A stretch of 64,000 nt of DNA, taken from NCBI RefSeq assembly GCF_900115635.1, contig NZ_FOXE01000011.1, positions 40,941 through 104,940 of the forward strand, written 5' to 3'. Positions 17,185 through 25,103 of the stretch are shown piece by piece (positions within the stretch are counted from its first letter, which is position 1; each line of letters begins with the position of its first letter). The notes under the pieces are model-generated. The model had not been told where the DNA came from, searched no databases, and saw nothing but the letters and a program-made list of their open reading frames with translations. This DNA is from Oscillibacter sp. PC13 (GTDB lineage: Bacteria > Bacillota > Clostridia > Oscillospirales > Oscillospiraceae). Position numbers and translations under genes: made by a program.

Positions 17185-18732
17185 ATGGCATATCTAATGG
17201 GAATTGACTTGGGCTCTACCAGTATCAAGGCGGTGGTCTACGACGAGACTGGAAATATGATTTCCAGCGGTTCTCAGCCCACGCCGCTGACTCACGACAA
17301 TCCTGCTCAGCCCACTTGGTGCGTCTGGGAGCCTAAGCGGATTTGGGACAGTGTAGTTTATGCGGTGATGGAAGCAACCTCTAAAGTAAAGGACGTTCAA
17401 GATATTAAAGCCTTGGCGGTAACAGGCTTTGGAATGGATGGCTTGCCCATGGACCGGGAAGGCAATCCGCTCTATCCCATGATTTCCTGGCATTGTCCCA
17501 GGACCATCCCTCAATATGAAGCGTTTACCCGACGTATCGGTACGGAGAACATTTTTCACAGGACGGGGAAGCGTGCCATGGACATTGATACGATCTACCG
17601 GATGCAGTGGATGAAGGAGAACCATCCAGAGATTTTGGATGCCACGGACAAATGGCTGCTGATTGAGGATTACATCAATTATATGCTCTGCGGTGTCAAG
17701 GCTACAGACTATTCCATGGCGACCTGCACCTCGGCGTTTGACCAACGAACTCACGACTGGTGTGATGATTTGCTGCGAGAGGCGGGGATATCCAAAAATA
17801 TTTTCCCAAAGGCATATCCTGCTGGACGGGTATTGGGGACGATTCTTCCTATGGCGGCACGGGAGACGGGGCTGGCACCCGGCACGGTGGTGGTGTTGGG
17901 CGGCCATGATTTCATCTGCGCGGCATTGGCCACCGGCGCTATCGACGAATCTGTGCTGCTGGATATTACCGGGACCTGGGAGATGCTGGTGTTGGCAACG
18001 GATCAAATCAACATCACCGATGAACTCTATGAAAGCGGTTATTATCTGGAAGGTCATGTGGCCAAGGGCAAGTGCTGTTATGTAGGCAGTACTGTCAGCG
18101 GAGACATGACTGAATGGATGCGGAGGAACCTCTGCGCGGAAGAGCGTATGATTGCCTCAGCCCAGGAAACAGATATCTGGAGCACCATCATGGAGGTGTG
18201 CCGCAAGTCTCCGCCCGGCAGCAACGGCTGTATGTTCCTGCCGCATTTTTCCGGGGCTGGTGCCCCCAACCGAGATCCAGATTCCATGGGGGCCTTCGTG
18301 GGGCTCCACAATGCCGTACGCAAGCGGGATATGATGCGCAGCATCCTGGAGGGCTTGGACTACCAGTTCCGCATGATGGCGGATTCGTTTACGGCCTATC
18401 GCCTGGGAACGCCCCAGCGGATTGTGGCCACCGGCGGCGCAGCATATAATAAGTTCTGGATGCAAAACAAGGCGGATGTCACCGGATGGAGGTTAGAAGT
18501 GCCGGAACTCTATGAGGCAACACCTCTTGGCGCAGCCATGGTGGCGGGGCTGGGTATTGGTGTTTATGCCAGTGAACAGCAGGCTGTGGAAGCCGTGCGC
18601 CGCAGCGTCACCATCTATGAACCGGACGAGGAACTGCACAAGCGCTATGACGACTACTATCAAAACATCTATGTAAAACTACAGGGAGCACTGGGGGACG
18701 TCAATCACGCCATTTCCAAGCGTTTTCGCTGA
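17185..18732 (+). CDS. FGGY-family carbohydrate kinase (fuculokinase-like)
   Basis: 515 residues from the ATG at 17185, eight bases after GGGAG; the upstream ATG at 17176 overlaps that site. The N-terminal phosphate-binding motif is LMGIDLGSTSIKAVVYD, the middle has AVTGFGMDGLPMDREGNPL and LGGHDFICAALATGAID, and the C-terminal ATP-binding part has ATGGAAYNKFWMQ and TPLGAAMVAGLGIG. FGGY kinases phosphorylate ketoses, polyols or glycerol. Pairing with an isomerase-like gene suggests the ketose product is the substrate. Fuculokinase is my best guess from overall resemblance, not proven. Confidence 0.82.
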   Translation: MAYLMGIDLGSTSIKAVVYDETGNMISSGSQPTPLTHDNPAQPTWCVWEPKRIWDSVVYAVMEATSKVKDVQDIKALAVTGFGMDGLPMDREGNPLYPMISWHCPRTIPQYEAFTRRIGTENIFHRTGKRAMDIDTIYRMQWMKENHPEILDATDKWLLIEDYINYMLCGVKATDYSMATCTSAFDQRTHDWCDDLLREAGISKNIFPKAYPAGRVLGTILPMAARETGLAPGTVVVLGGHDFICAALATGAIDESVLLDITGTWEMLVLATDQINITDELYESGYYLEGHVAKGKCCYVGSTVSGDMTEWMRRNLCAEERMIASAQETDIWSTIMEVCRKSPPGSNGCMFLPHFSGAGAPNRDPDSMGAFVGLHNAVRKRDMMRSILEGLDYQFRMMADSFTAYRLGTPQRIVATGGAAYNKFWMQNKADVTGWRLEVPELYEATPLGAAMVAGLGIGVYASEQQAVEAVRRSVTIYEPDEELHKRYDDYYQNIYVKLQGALGDVNHAISKRFR

Positions 18733-18735
18733 ATA

Positions 18736-18768
18736 CAAACAGCGGCGGAGCTTATCCGCCGCTGTTTG
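18736..18768 (+). terminator. Rho-independent terminator after the FGGY kinase
   Basis: Perfect 14-bp stem CAAACAGCGGCGGA / TCCGCCGCTGTTTG with a 5-nt loop, followed by GCGTTTCTGCTTTTT. It separates the isomerase-kinase pair from the regulator gene. Confidence 0.85.
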
Positions 18769-18817
18769 CGTTTCTGCTTTTTGGATGGTATACTTTCTGT
18801 TGAGAGGAGGGGATTAC

Positions 18818-19993
18818 ATGTTGCCTAAGGGGCAATTGCAGCGTTGTCAGCAGTGTTGCCAGGATATACGACTGCTTTGCGGCGTGGACTGCCGGACGGT
18901 GAGCACAGAAGAGATCCGAATTCTGCGTGAGACGCCACCCCAGCCGGATTTTTGCGATGGATGCAGCTATATCCGTTGCCGTGCCCGTGCCACCCATGCA
19001 TACGGCTGCAACGAATCTTACCGATGGCACAGCCCGTACCTCTACTATTGTCCGCTGGGACTGGCCTTTGTGGCACAATGCATATGTACTGACGCCGGAG
19101 AACTGGAAGGCGGCATTGCCGCAGGCCCATTTCTTACAAGCAACCGGGAAGAGGCCCGAGAGCAGGTGGCAGAGCTGACCAGTGCCGTCTGCATTGATTC
19201 AGTGCCCCAATGGAGTGGGGATCAGTCCGCCGCGCTGGGACGGCTTTTGGAGTTCCTTTGCCGGGGTATGATAAGTGAAGGCTTTCGCCCGCCGTCCGCC
19301 GTTTTGCCGGAAAACCAAGGTGAACCGGCAGATCTGAGTACTTCGCTAGAGGGGGAACGCCAGCTTCAGCAGCTCATAGAACAGCAGGACAGTGAGGGCG
19401 CCCGGGGGTTGCTGGATCAGGTGTTTTCGCAGGCTTACGCCGCCAGCGGCGGTGACACGGAGGCTATGCGCCACCGTGTGATGGAGCTGTCGGTGATGCT
19501 TGCAAGGGCTTGCGTCAACGCAGGGGCAGATGTACAGGAGGTTTTTGGACGCAGCGACTATTTGACAGACATCCGGGAATTTTCCACTGTGGATCAGCTC
19601 TATAGCTGGATTACCTCCGTCCTGCGGCGTTTCATGGATTATACATTTGAATTTCAACAGGTGCGCCACGCCAACGCACTTTTCAATGCACAGCGGTTCA
19701 TCCGACAGCATTATGCGGAGAGACTGACGCTGGAGAGCATCGCGGCAGAGGTTTGCCTCAGCCCAGGCTATCTAAGCAGCCTTTTTAAAGCAGAGGCCGG
19801 AGAGAGCCTCTTCGCTTATCTGAATCGCTTTCGGGTGAAGCGGAGCCGGCAGCTATTGCTGGAGAGCAGCCGTCCTTTGGTGGAGGTAGCTCACGCTTGC
19901 GGATTTGAGGACCAGAGCTACTTTACCCGGGTCTTCAAAAAGTACACCGGAGTCTCCCCTGGGAAATTCCGCCAAAAAAATGGAAGGGTATGA
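18818..19993 (+). CDS. AraC-family regulator with N-terminal PocR-type sensor domain
   Basis: 391 residues from the ATG at 18818, after GAGAGGAGGGGATTAC. The first 120 residues are cysteine-rich (LLCGVDC, FCDGCSYIRCRARATHAYGC, YYCPLGLAFVAQCIC) and end in GGIAAGPFLTS, a pattern I associate with the PocR sensor domain (PF10114). The C-terminal 100 residues form an AraC double helix-turn-helix (YAERLTLESIAAEVCLSP, ARFRVKRS-like LNRFRVKRSRQLLLES, CGFEDQSYFTRVFKKYTG). It probably senses a small metabolite and activates the adjacent isomerase-kinase pair, but it is separated from them by a terminator. The target is inference. Confidence 0.85.
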   Translation: MLPKGQLQRCQQCCQDIRLLCGVDCRTVSTEEIRILRETPPQPDFCDGCSYIRCRARATHAYGCNESYRWHSPYLYYCPLGLAFVAQCICTDAGELEGGIAAGPFLTSNREEAREQVAELTSAVCIDSVPQWSGDQSAALGRLLEFLCRGMISEGFRPPSAVLPENQGEPADLSTSLEGERQLQQLIEQQDSEGARGLLDQVFSQAYAASGGDTEAMRHRVMELSVMLARACVNAGADVQEVFGRSDYLTDIREFSTVDQLYSWITSVLRRFMDYTFEFQQVRHANALFNAQRFIRQHYAERLTLESIAAEVCLSPGYLSSLFKAEAGESLFAYLNRFRVKRSRQLLLESSRPLVEVAHACGFEDQSYFTRVFKKYTGVSPGKFRQKNGRV

Positions 19994-20011
19994 GCAAGGA
20001 ACCGATCATTG

Positions 20012-20057
20012 ATTCAAACAGAACGGCACCCCATATGGGGTGCCGTTCTGTTTGAAT
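20012..20057. terminator. Perfect 46-bp palindrome between convergent genes
   Basis: A fully self-complementary sequence centred on CATATG, arms ATTCAAACAGAACGGCACCC and its complement. It lies between the PocR-AraC gene (ends 19993) and the dehydrogenase operon reading the other way (ends 20138). It is probably a bidirectional terminator, although neither side has a strong T-run. It could extrude as a cruciform. Confidence 0.65.
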
Positions 20058-20137
20058 GCAGAAAATATCTTTCCGGAGGATGGCTTCTAAGGGGAGACAG
20101 AGACAGCGGAGCGGGAGGAAATCAAGATCCGTTGTGT

Positions 20138-21529
20138 TCAGTGCTTGGCAGGAAGATGGATGCAGCGGCCCAAAGCAGCGCTACAGGCTTCCATGAAAGC
20201 CTCTGAAACACTTGGATGGGCGTGAATGATGTCGGCAGCTTCCTCCGCAGTTACCTCAGAAGCGATCAAGGAGGCAGGCTCAGAGATCATCTCGGCCGCC
20301 TGCGCACCAAAAATATGGACGCCCAAAAGTTCAGAATACTTTTCCAATACGATGACCTTCACAAACCCCTCTGTCTCGCCGCTGGCCAGAGACCGGCCGT
20401 TGGCAGAAAAGGGGAAGCGGCCGATTTTCAGAGAGGCGGCACCATATTTCGCTTCCGCTTCCGCTTCCGTAATTCCCACAGATGCAGCCTGAGGGGAGGT
20501 GTAGACACAGGAAGGAACTGCGCTGAGGTTGATGCTGCGGTGAATACCCATTGCATTTTCGGCAGCTACCTCACCCATTTTGAAGGCGGTGTGAGCCAGC
20601 ATCAGCTTGCCGTTGATGTCGCCCGCGGCATAGATGTTTGGAATGCTGGTACGCAGATGTTCGTCTGCCAAGACCTTGCCGTTCTCTACAGCCAGACGCC
20701 CTGCCAGGGCGCCCAGACAGCTGGTATCGGTGGTACGTCCCACGGAGAGCAGGATTTTGTCGGCTTCCACCACATCACCGCCGGCACAGAGAATGCGGCT
20801 GGAGGAGCCGGCATTTTCAATGCGGGTGATTTGTGAGGAGAGCATCAGCCGTACTCCCTGCTTTTCCATACAGGGGGCCAATGCCTCGGAAAGCTCCCGG
20901 TCCATCATGGGCAGCAGGCGATCGGCAGCCTCGACAATGGTTACCTCGCTGCCGAAACCCCGAAAGGCTGTGGCCATTTCGCAGCCAATGACGCCGCCGC
21001 CGATGATGGCCAGACGCCGGGGGAGCTCAGTGATCTCCAGAATATCGGTGCTGTTGAGTACGTTGGGATCTTCAATGCCGGGGATGGGAATGCTGCAGGC
21101 CTTGGCTCCCCCGCAAAGAAGAATGGAATCAGCCTGATAGGACGCTCCGTTGCACAGAATGGTATGCTCGTCAACCAGGGAGGCTTCACCCTTTATCACG
21201 GTTACGCGATTGGACCGGAGCAGGGCAGCCACGCCGCTGGTCAGCTGGCGGACGACCTGATCCTTATAGGCCTTCACCACGGGCATATCCACGACGGCAT
21301 TGGGGTCGTTCTTTATACCGCGCTGACTGGCACTGCGGATTTCGTTGAGAACATCAGCAGTTTTGATATAAGTTTTGGTGGGAATGCAGCCGCGGTTAAG
21401 GCAGGTACCGCCTATGGTGTCCTTTTCAAAAAGCACCACACTGGCGCCGAGCTGGGCGCCTCGGATGGCCGCAACATATCCCGCCGGACCGCCACCGATG
21501 ACGGCAATCTGAAATGCTTTTTCAGCCAT
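20138..21529 (-). CDS. lpdA: Dihydrolipoyl dehydrogenase (E3)
   Basis: 463 residues; ATG at 21529 after TTAGGAGTGTAGAAT. FAD-binding motif AVIGGGPAGYVAAIRGAQLG at the N-terminus, redox-active disulfide GGTCLNRGCIPTK, NAD-binding RRLAIIGGGVIGCE and C-terminal active-site HAHPSVSEA. E3 reoxidises the dihydrolipoyl arm of E2 and passes electrons to NAD. There is no N-terminal lipoyl domain. It is the last gene of an E1 alpha-E1 beta-E2-E3 operon, 18 nt after E2. Confidence 0.95.
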   Translation of the reverse strand: MAEKAFQIAVIGGGPAGYVAAIRGAQLGASVVLFEKDTIGGTCLNRGCIPTKTYIKTADVLNEIRSASQRGIKNDPNAVVDMPVVKAYKDQVVRQLTSGVAALLRSNRVTVIKGEASLVDEHTILCNGASYQADSILLCGGAKACSIPIPGIEDPNVLNSTDILEITELPRRLAIIGGGVIGCEMATAFRGFGSEVTIVEAADRLLPMMDRELSEALAPCMEKQGVRLMLSSQITRIENAGSSSRILCAGGDVVEADKILLSVGRTTDTSCLGALAGRLAVENGKVLADEHLRTSIPNIYAAGDINGKLMLAHTAFKMGEVAAENAMGIHRSINLSAVPSCVYTSPQAASVGITEAEAEAKYGAASLKIGRFPFSANGRSLASGETEGFVKVIVLEKYSELLGVHIFGAQAAEMISEPASLIASEVTAEEAADIIHAHPSVSEAFMEACSAALGRCIHLPAKH

Positions 21530-21547
21530 ATTCTACACTCCTAACGA

Positions 21548-22834
21548 TTACAGGACCAAAAACAGTTCGGGGCTTTCAATGTATTCTTTCATGGTCTGCA
21601 TGATGTGACCAACCTCACCGCCGTCGAAGACCCGATGATCATAGGTGACGGAGAGAACCATCATGGTGCGGATGCAGATCTCGCCCTGATAGACGGCAGG
21701 TTTGTCCACACAGCGCCCAAAACCAATAATGCAAGACTGGGGAGAGGGCAGAATGGGATTGAAGTTATCCACCGGGAAGATTCCCATGTTGGTAATGGTA
21801 AATGTGGCACCGGATTGATCGTCCATAGTCAGCTTCCGCTCCCGGGCCTTGATGACAATTTTCCGCAGAGCTTGACTCAGTTCCACCAGAGACATCCGAT
21901 CCGCATGGTGAACCACCGGGGAGGTCAGTCCGTAATCAGTGGCCACTGCCATGCTCAGATTTACATAGGGATAGGAAAGAATTTCAGTATCTGTATAGGA
22001 GGCATTGGCCAAGGGGTGGGTCTGAATCATCTTCACAGCCGCATAGGAGAGCAGATCGTTGATGGTAATCCGGGTCCCCAGCCGCTCCTGATGGCTCAGA
22101 AGGGATCCGCGCAGACGCATGAGATCAGTGACATCAATTTCAACGGAATCGGAAGTCTGAGCCATACTATGCTGGCTGTTGTACATATTCCGGGCGATGG
22201 CTGCGCGGATGGGAGTCAGGGGAATGCGGACGGGCTCGCCGGCCGGAGCGGCGGCTCCACTGCCCAATACATCGTCCTTGCGGATTTTACCCCGGAAGCC
22301 GGTTCCGGTGATGGAGGTCAGATCCACATCGTTGACCTCGGCCACCTTCCGGGCCAGAGACGTTGCTTTAGCAGACTTGCGGGCGGAGGCAGCCTCTACA
22401 TCCCGGGCGAGAATCTCCCCAGCGGTGCCGCTGGGGACTATGTCAGCCAGATCGATCCCTGCTTCCTGGGCAAGCTTTTTGGCATAGGGCGTTGCAGCCA
22501 GAGGGGCCGCAGGTGCAGCAGGAGCGGCGGGAGCGTTTGTCGCCTCTGATGCTGTGGGAGTATCAGGAATAACGGAGGCGGTGTCGGGGATTTTTTCCCC
22601 TTCCTTTCCAATATAGCCAATGGTTTGCAGGACTGGCACCGTGGTGCCATCCTCCACCAGCTTAGCCAGCAGAATCCCGGTGCCGGGAGCTTCTGCCTCC
22701 ATGGTGATCTTATCAGTTTCAATTTCCATAATGGGCTCGTCAAGCTGTACGGGATCGCCAACGTTTTTCAGCCAGCGAATCAGGGTTCCCTCTTTCATAT
22801 CCATGCCTGCTTTGGGCATAAAAACTTCAACCAT
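21548..22834 (-). CDS. Dihydrolipoamide acyltransferase (E2)
   Basis: 428 residues; ATG at 22834 after GTAGGAGGAACGACAC. A single lipoyl domain (residues 1-80) has the lipoylated Lys in ETDKITMEAEAPG. An Ala/Pro linker follows, then two consecutive peripheral-subunit-binding repeats: TPYAKKLAQEAGIDLADI with GTAGEILARDV, and TSLARKVAEVNDVDLTSI with GFRGKIRKDDV. The catalytic domain ends with the active-site motif DHRVFDGG. E2 forms the core of a pyruvate, acetoin or other 2-oxoacid dehydrogenase. The order E1a-E1b-E2-E3 and the two-subunit E1 fit either acetoin dehydrogenase (acoC) or pyruvate dehydrogenase. Confidence 0.9.
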   Translation of the reverse strand: MVEVFMPKAGMDMKEGTLIRWLKNVGDPVQLDEPIMEIETDKITMEAEAPGTGILLAKLVEDGTTVPVLQTIGYIGKEGEKIPDTASVIPDTPTASEATNAPAAPAAPAAPLAATPYAKKLAQEAGIDLADIVPSGTAGEILARDVEAASARKSAKATSLARKVAEVNDVDLTSITGTGFRGKIRKDDVLGSGAAAPAGEPVRIPLTPIRAAIARNMYNSQHSMAQTSDSVEIDVTDLMRLRGSLLSHQERLGTRITINDLLSYAAVKMIQTHPLANASYTDTEILSYPYVNLSMAVATDYGLTSPVVHHADRMSLVELSQALRKIVIKARERKLTMDDQSGATFTITNMGIFPVDNFNPILPSPQSCIIGFGRCVDKPAVYQGEICIRTMMVLSVTYDHRVFDGGEVGHIMQTMKEYIESPELFLVL

Positions 22835-22857
22835 GTGTCGTTCCTCCTACAAAGAGC

Positions 22858-23832
22858 TTACAGCAGGCTTTTAACCTGTGTGATAATTTTCTCCACAGTG
22901 GGGAAAGTTTCGCGCTCCAAATTGGGATTGAAGGGAATGGGGCAGCTCAGGGCGCCCAGCCGGCGGATGGGTGCATCCAGATAGTAGAATGCCTCGCTGT
23001 CGGCGATCTGGCCGACAACTTCACCGCCGAAGCCGCCGAACTGCACGGCTTCGTGGACGATGAGAGCCCGGTGCGTCTTTTTGACGGAGCGGATGATGCT
23101 CTCTCTGTCCAAAGGCAGTAGGCTGCGCAGATCCACAACTTCTACGTGGATTCCATCCTCGGCCAATTTGTCGGCAGCCTGCAGGCTCATCTGCACCATG
23201 CGGCCGTAAGTAATGATGGAAAGGTCAGACCCCTCTCGCTTCACATCGGCTACGCCAAGGGGAATGGTATATTCCTCTTCAGGAATCATGCCCTTGGTGC
23301 GGTAGAGCGTCTTCTGCTCCAAAAACATGACAGGGTTGTCGTCACGGATGGCGGTTTTCAGCAGCCCCTTGGCATCATAAGGCGTGGAGGGAATCACTAC
23401 CTTCAGGCCGGGAAAGTGAGTCAGGCAGGCCTCCAGACTTTGGGAATGCTGAGCGGCGGCGCCGGTGCCGGCACCTGCGGCGGTACGCATGACCATGGGG
23501 ACTTTTACCTTGCCGCCGAACATGAAGCGCATCTTGGGTGCTTCGTTGACCAGCTCGTCAAAGCAGACGCACATAAAGTCAGAGAACATCAACTCCACGA
23601 TGGGGCGCATGCCAGCCATAGCCGCGCCGATGGCGGCACCCACATAGGACTGTTCGGCGATGGGGGTGTTCATAATGCGATCCTTCCCAAATTTTTCCAA
23701 CATTCCGCGAGAGACACCAAAGGCACCGCAGTATTCAGCGATATCCTCGCCCATCATAAAGACGTTTGCGTCACGTTCCATTTCCTCGCACATGGCCTCA
23801 TTAATGGCCTGCGCGTAAGTCAGTTCTTTCAT
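22858..23832 (-). CDS. TPP-dependent dehydrogenase E1 component, beta subunit
   Basis: 324 residues, the normal length for E1 beta; ATG at 23832 after AAGGAGGGAACACATA. Conserved segments are LTYAQAINEAMCEEMERD, MGEDIAEYCGAFGVSRG, TPIAEQSYVGAAIGAAMAG and the C-terminal EAVQFGGFGGEV. Together with the alpha subunit it binds thiamine pyrophosphate and decarboxylates the oxo substrate (or cleaves acetoin), passing the acyl group to E2. It lies 18 nt after E1 alpha. The nearest families I can recall are AcoB and PdhB. Confidence 0.9.
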   Translation of the reverse strand: MKELTYAQAINEAMCEEMERDANVFMMGEDIAEYCGAFGVSRGMLEKFGKDRIMNTPIAEQSYVGAAIGAAMAGMRPIVELMFSDFMCVCFDELVNEAPKMRFMFGGKVKVPMVMRTAAGAGTGAAAQHSQSLEACLTHFPGLKVVIPSTPYDAKGLLKTAIRDDNPVMFLEQKTLYRTKGMIPEEEYTIPLGVADVKREGSDLSIITYGRMVQMSLQAADKLAEDGIHVEVVDLRSLLPLDRESIIRSVKKTHRALIVHEAVQFGGFGGEVVGQIADSEAFYYLDAPIRRLGALSCPIPFNPNLERETFPTVEKIITQVKSLL

Positions 23833-23850
23833 TATGTGTTCCCTCCTTCT

Positions 23851-24846
23851 TTATGCGTACACGTCACTTAGCAGATCGTCGATGGAAGGCTCTGGGCAGC
23901 TCTTGGCATAGGCTTCAGCGGCAGAAATTGTGTCAGAAGCATCCTGGGCGGCAGCATCCAACTCCACTTCGGTAAAAATACCGTTTTCTACCAGATACTT
24001 TCGGAAGGCCTTAATGGGACACTTTTCCTTCCAAGCGGCAATTTCTTCCTTCGTACGATAGAGGTTGCCGTCACTCTTGGAATGGCCGGAGATGCGATAT
24101 GTATTCTCCACCACCAACATGGGGCCGTTGCCACCTGACACATATGCCCGGGCTTCCGCGATGGTCTTATACACTTCCAGAACGTTGTTGCCGTCAATGG
24201 ACTTGGAGGGCATATCAAATGGATACGCACGCTTAGAGATGTCTGTATCCCTCATGACGTCAGCGATAGGCGTAGACATGCCGTAGGTGTTGTTGACACA
24301 GACAAAGAGCACCGGCAGCTGCCAGATCGAAGCTAGGTTCATGGCCTCCCAAGTGGCACCTTCGTTGGAGGTGCCGTCACCGAAGAAAACTACGGAAATG
24401 CGATCCTGCTCCTTGCGCTTGTGAATGGCCAAAGCGGTGCCTACACACATGACCGCGCTGGCACCAAGAATGCCGTCGGCACCAAAGTAGTGAATGTCGG
24501 GGTCTGCAATGTGCATAGAACCGCCCTTGCCTTTGCACACGCCGGTGGAACGGGCCAAAATTTCAGCCATCATATGATTGACGTCAATCCCCTTGGCAAT
24601 GGCCTGGCCATGGCCGCGGTGTGTGCCGAAAACATAATCCTGGGGCTTTAGAGCGGCGATGGTACCGGATCCGGTGGCCTCTTCACCAATGCCGAGGTGG
24701 GTGGTTCCATGGACCAAACCCTTGGAAAAGAGCCATTGTACACGCTCCTCAAAGCAACGGGCCAAGTTCATGTTGCGCCACAGTGTGGCCATCAGTTCTT
24801 TGCTGGGGACGACTGCTTCCGCAGACGGTTTCTTTGTGCTGCTCAA
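23851..24846 (-). CDS. TPP-dependent dehydrogenase E1 component, alpha subunit
   Basis: 331 residues from a TTG at 24846; AAAGGAG lies 8 nt upstream, whereas the longer open frame to 24888 has no such site. The TPP-binding motif is GDGTSNEGATWEAMNLASIW...NN. Also seen are GTHRGHGQAIAKG, CKGKGGSMHIADP and the phosphorylation-loop-like ISGHSKSDGNLYRTKEE. The HRGHG and KGKGGSMHIAD segments closely resemble Bacillus AcoA as I remember it, so acetoin dehydrogenase is the leading guess, with pyruvate dehydrogenase as the alternative. It is the first gene of the operon, divergent from the SorC-type regulator. Confidence 0.88.
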   Translation of the reverse strand: MSSTKKPSAEAVVPSKELMATLWRNMNLARCFEERVQWLFSKGLVHGTTHLGIGEEATGSGTIAALKPQDYVFGTHRGHGQAIAKGIDVNHMMAEILARSTGVCKGKGGSMHIADPDIHYFGADGILGASAVMCVGTALAIHKRKEQDRISVVFFGDGTSNEGATWEAMNLASIWQLPVLFVCVNNTYGMSTPIADVMRDTDISKRAYPFDMPSKSIDGNNVLEVYKTIAEARAYVSGGNGPMLVVENTYRISGHSKSDGNLYRTKEEIAAWKEKCPIKAFRKYLVENGIFTEVELDAAAQDASDTISAAEAYAKSCPEPSIDDLLSDVYA

Positions 24847-24923
24847 AAAAATCGCTCCTTTCAGAAAGTGAAATATCGACCGAATCACTGAATTGAATCA
24901 GATATGTGGTTCTTACAAGACGA

Positions 24924-24952
24924 ATATTAACATGTGTCAAAACGAATGTCAA
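24924..24952 (-). promoter_or_regulatory. Promoter of the dehydrogenase operon with repeated TTGACA
   Basis: On the minus strand: TTGACA (24947-24952), 17-nt spacer, TAATAT (24924-24929). The spacer contains a second TTGACA (24935-24940), so the -35 element is part of a direct repeat of half-sites. The plus-strand string TGTCAAAACGA (24935-24945) recurs at 26308-26318 upstream of the sugar importer, suggesting a shared operator. Confidence 0.65.
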
Positions 24953-25045
24953 CATCGCAAAAAGCCTTTCTACAAATCGAGATACAAATCTGGAAGAATT
25001 TCTAAAATAAATGCTAAAAATGGGGCAAAATTTACGTTTGAACAT

Positions 25046-25075
25046 TTGACAGGAGGCTGGGAGATGTAGTATCTT
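25046..25075 (+). promoter_or_regulatory. Promoter of the SorC-type regulator gene
   Basis: TTGACA (25046-25051), 18-nt spacer, TATCTT (25070-25075). The predicted start lies about 20 nt before the ATG at 25104, with the ribosome binding site GGAGG at 25094-25098. The -35 repeats the TTGACA half-site seen in the divergent promoter. Confidence 0.55.
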
Positions 25076-25103
25076 AAATATAGGCATTTTACCGGAGGTG
25101 AGT

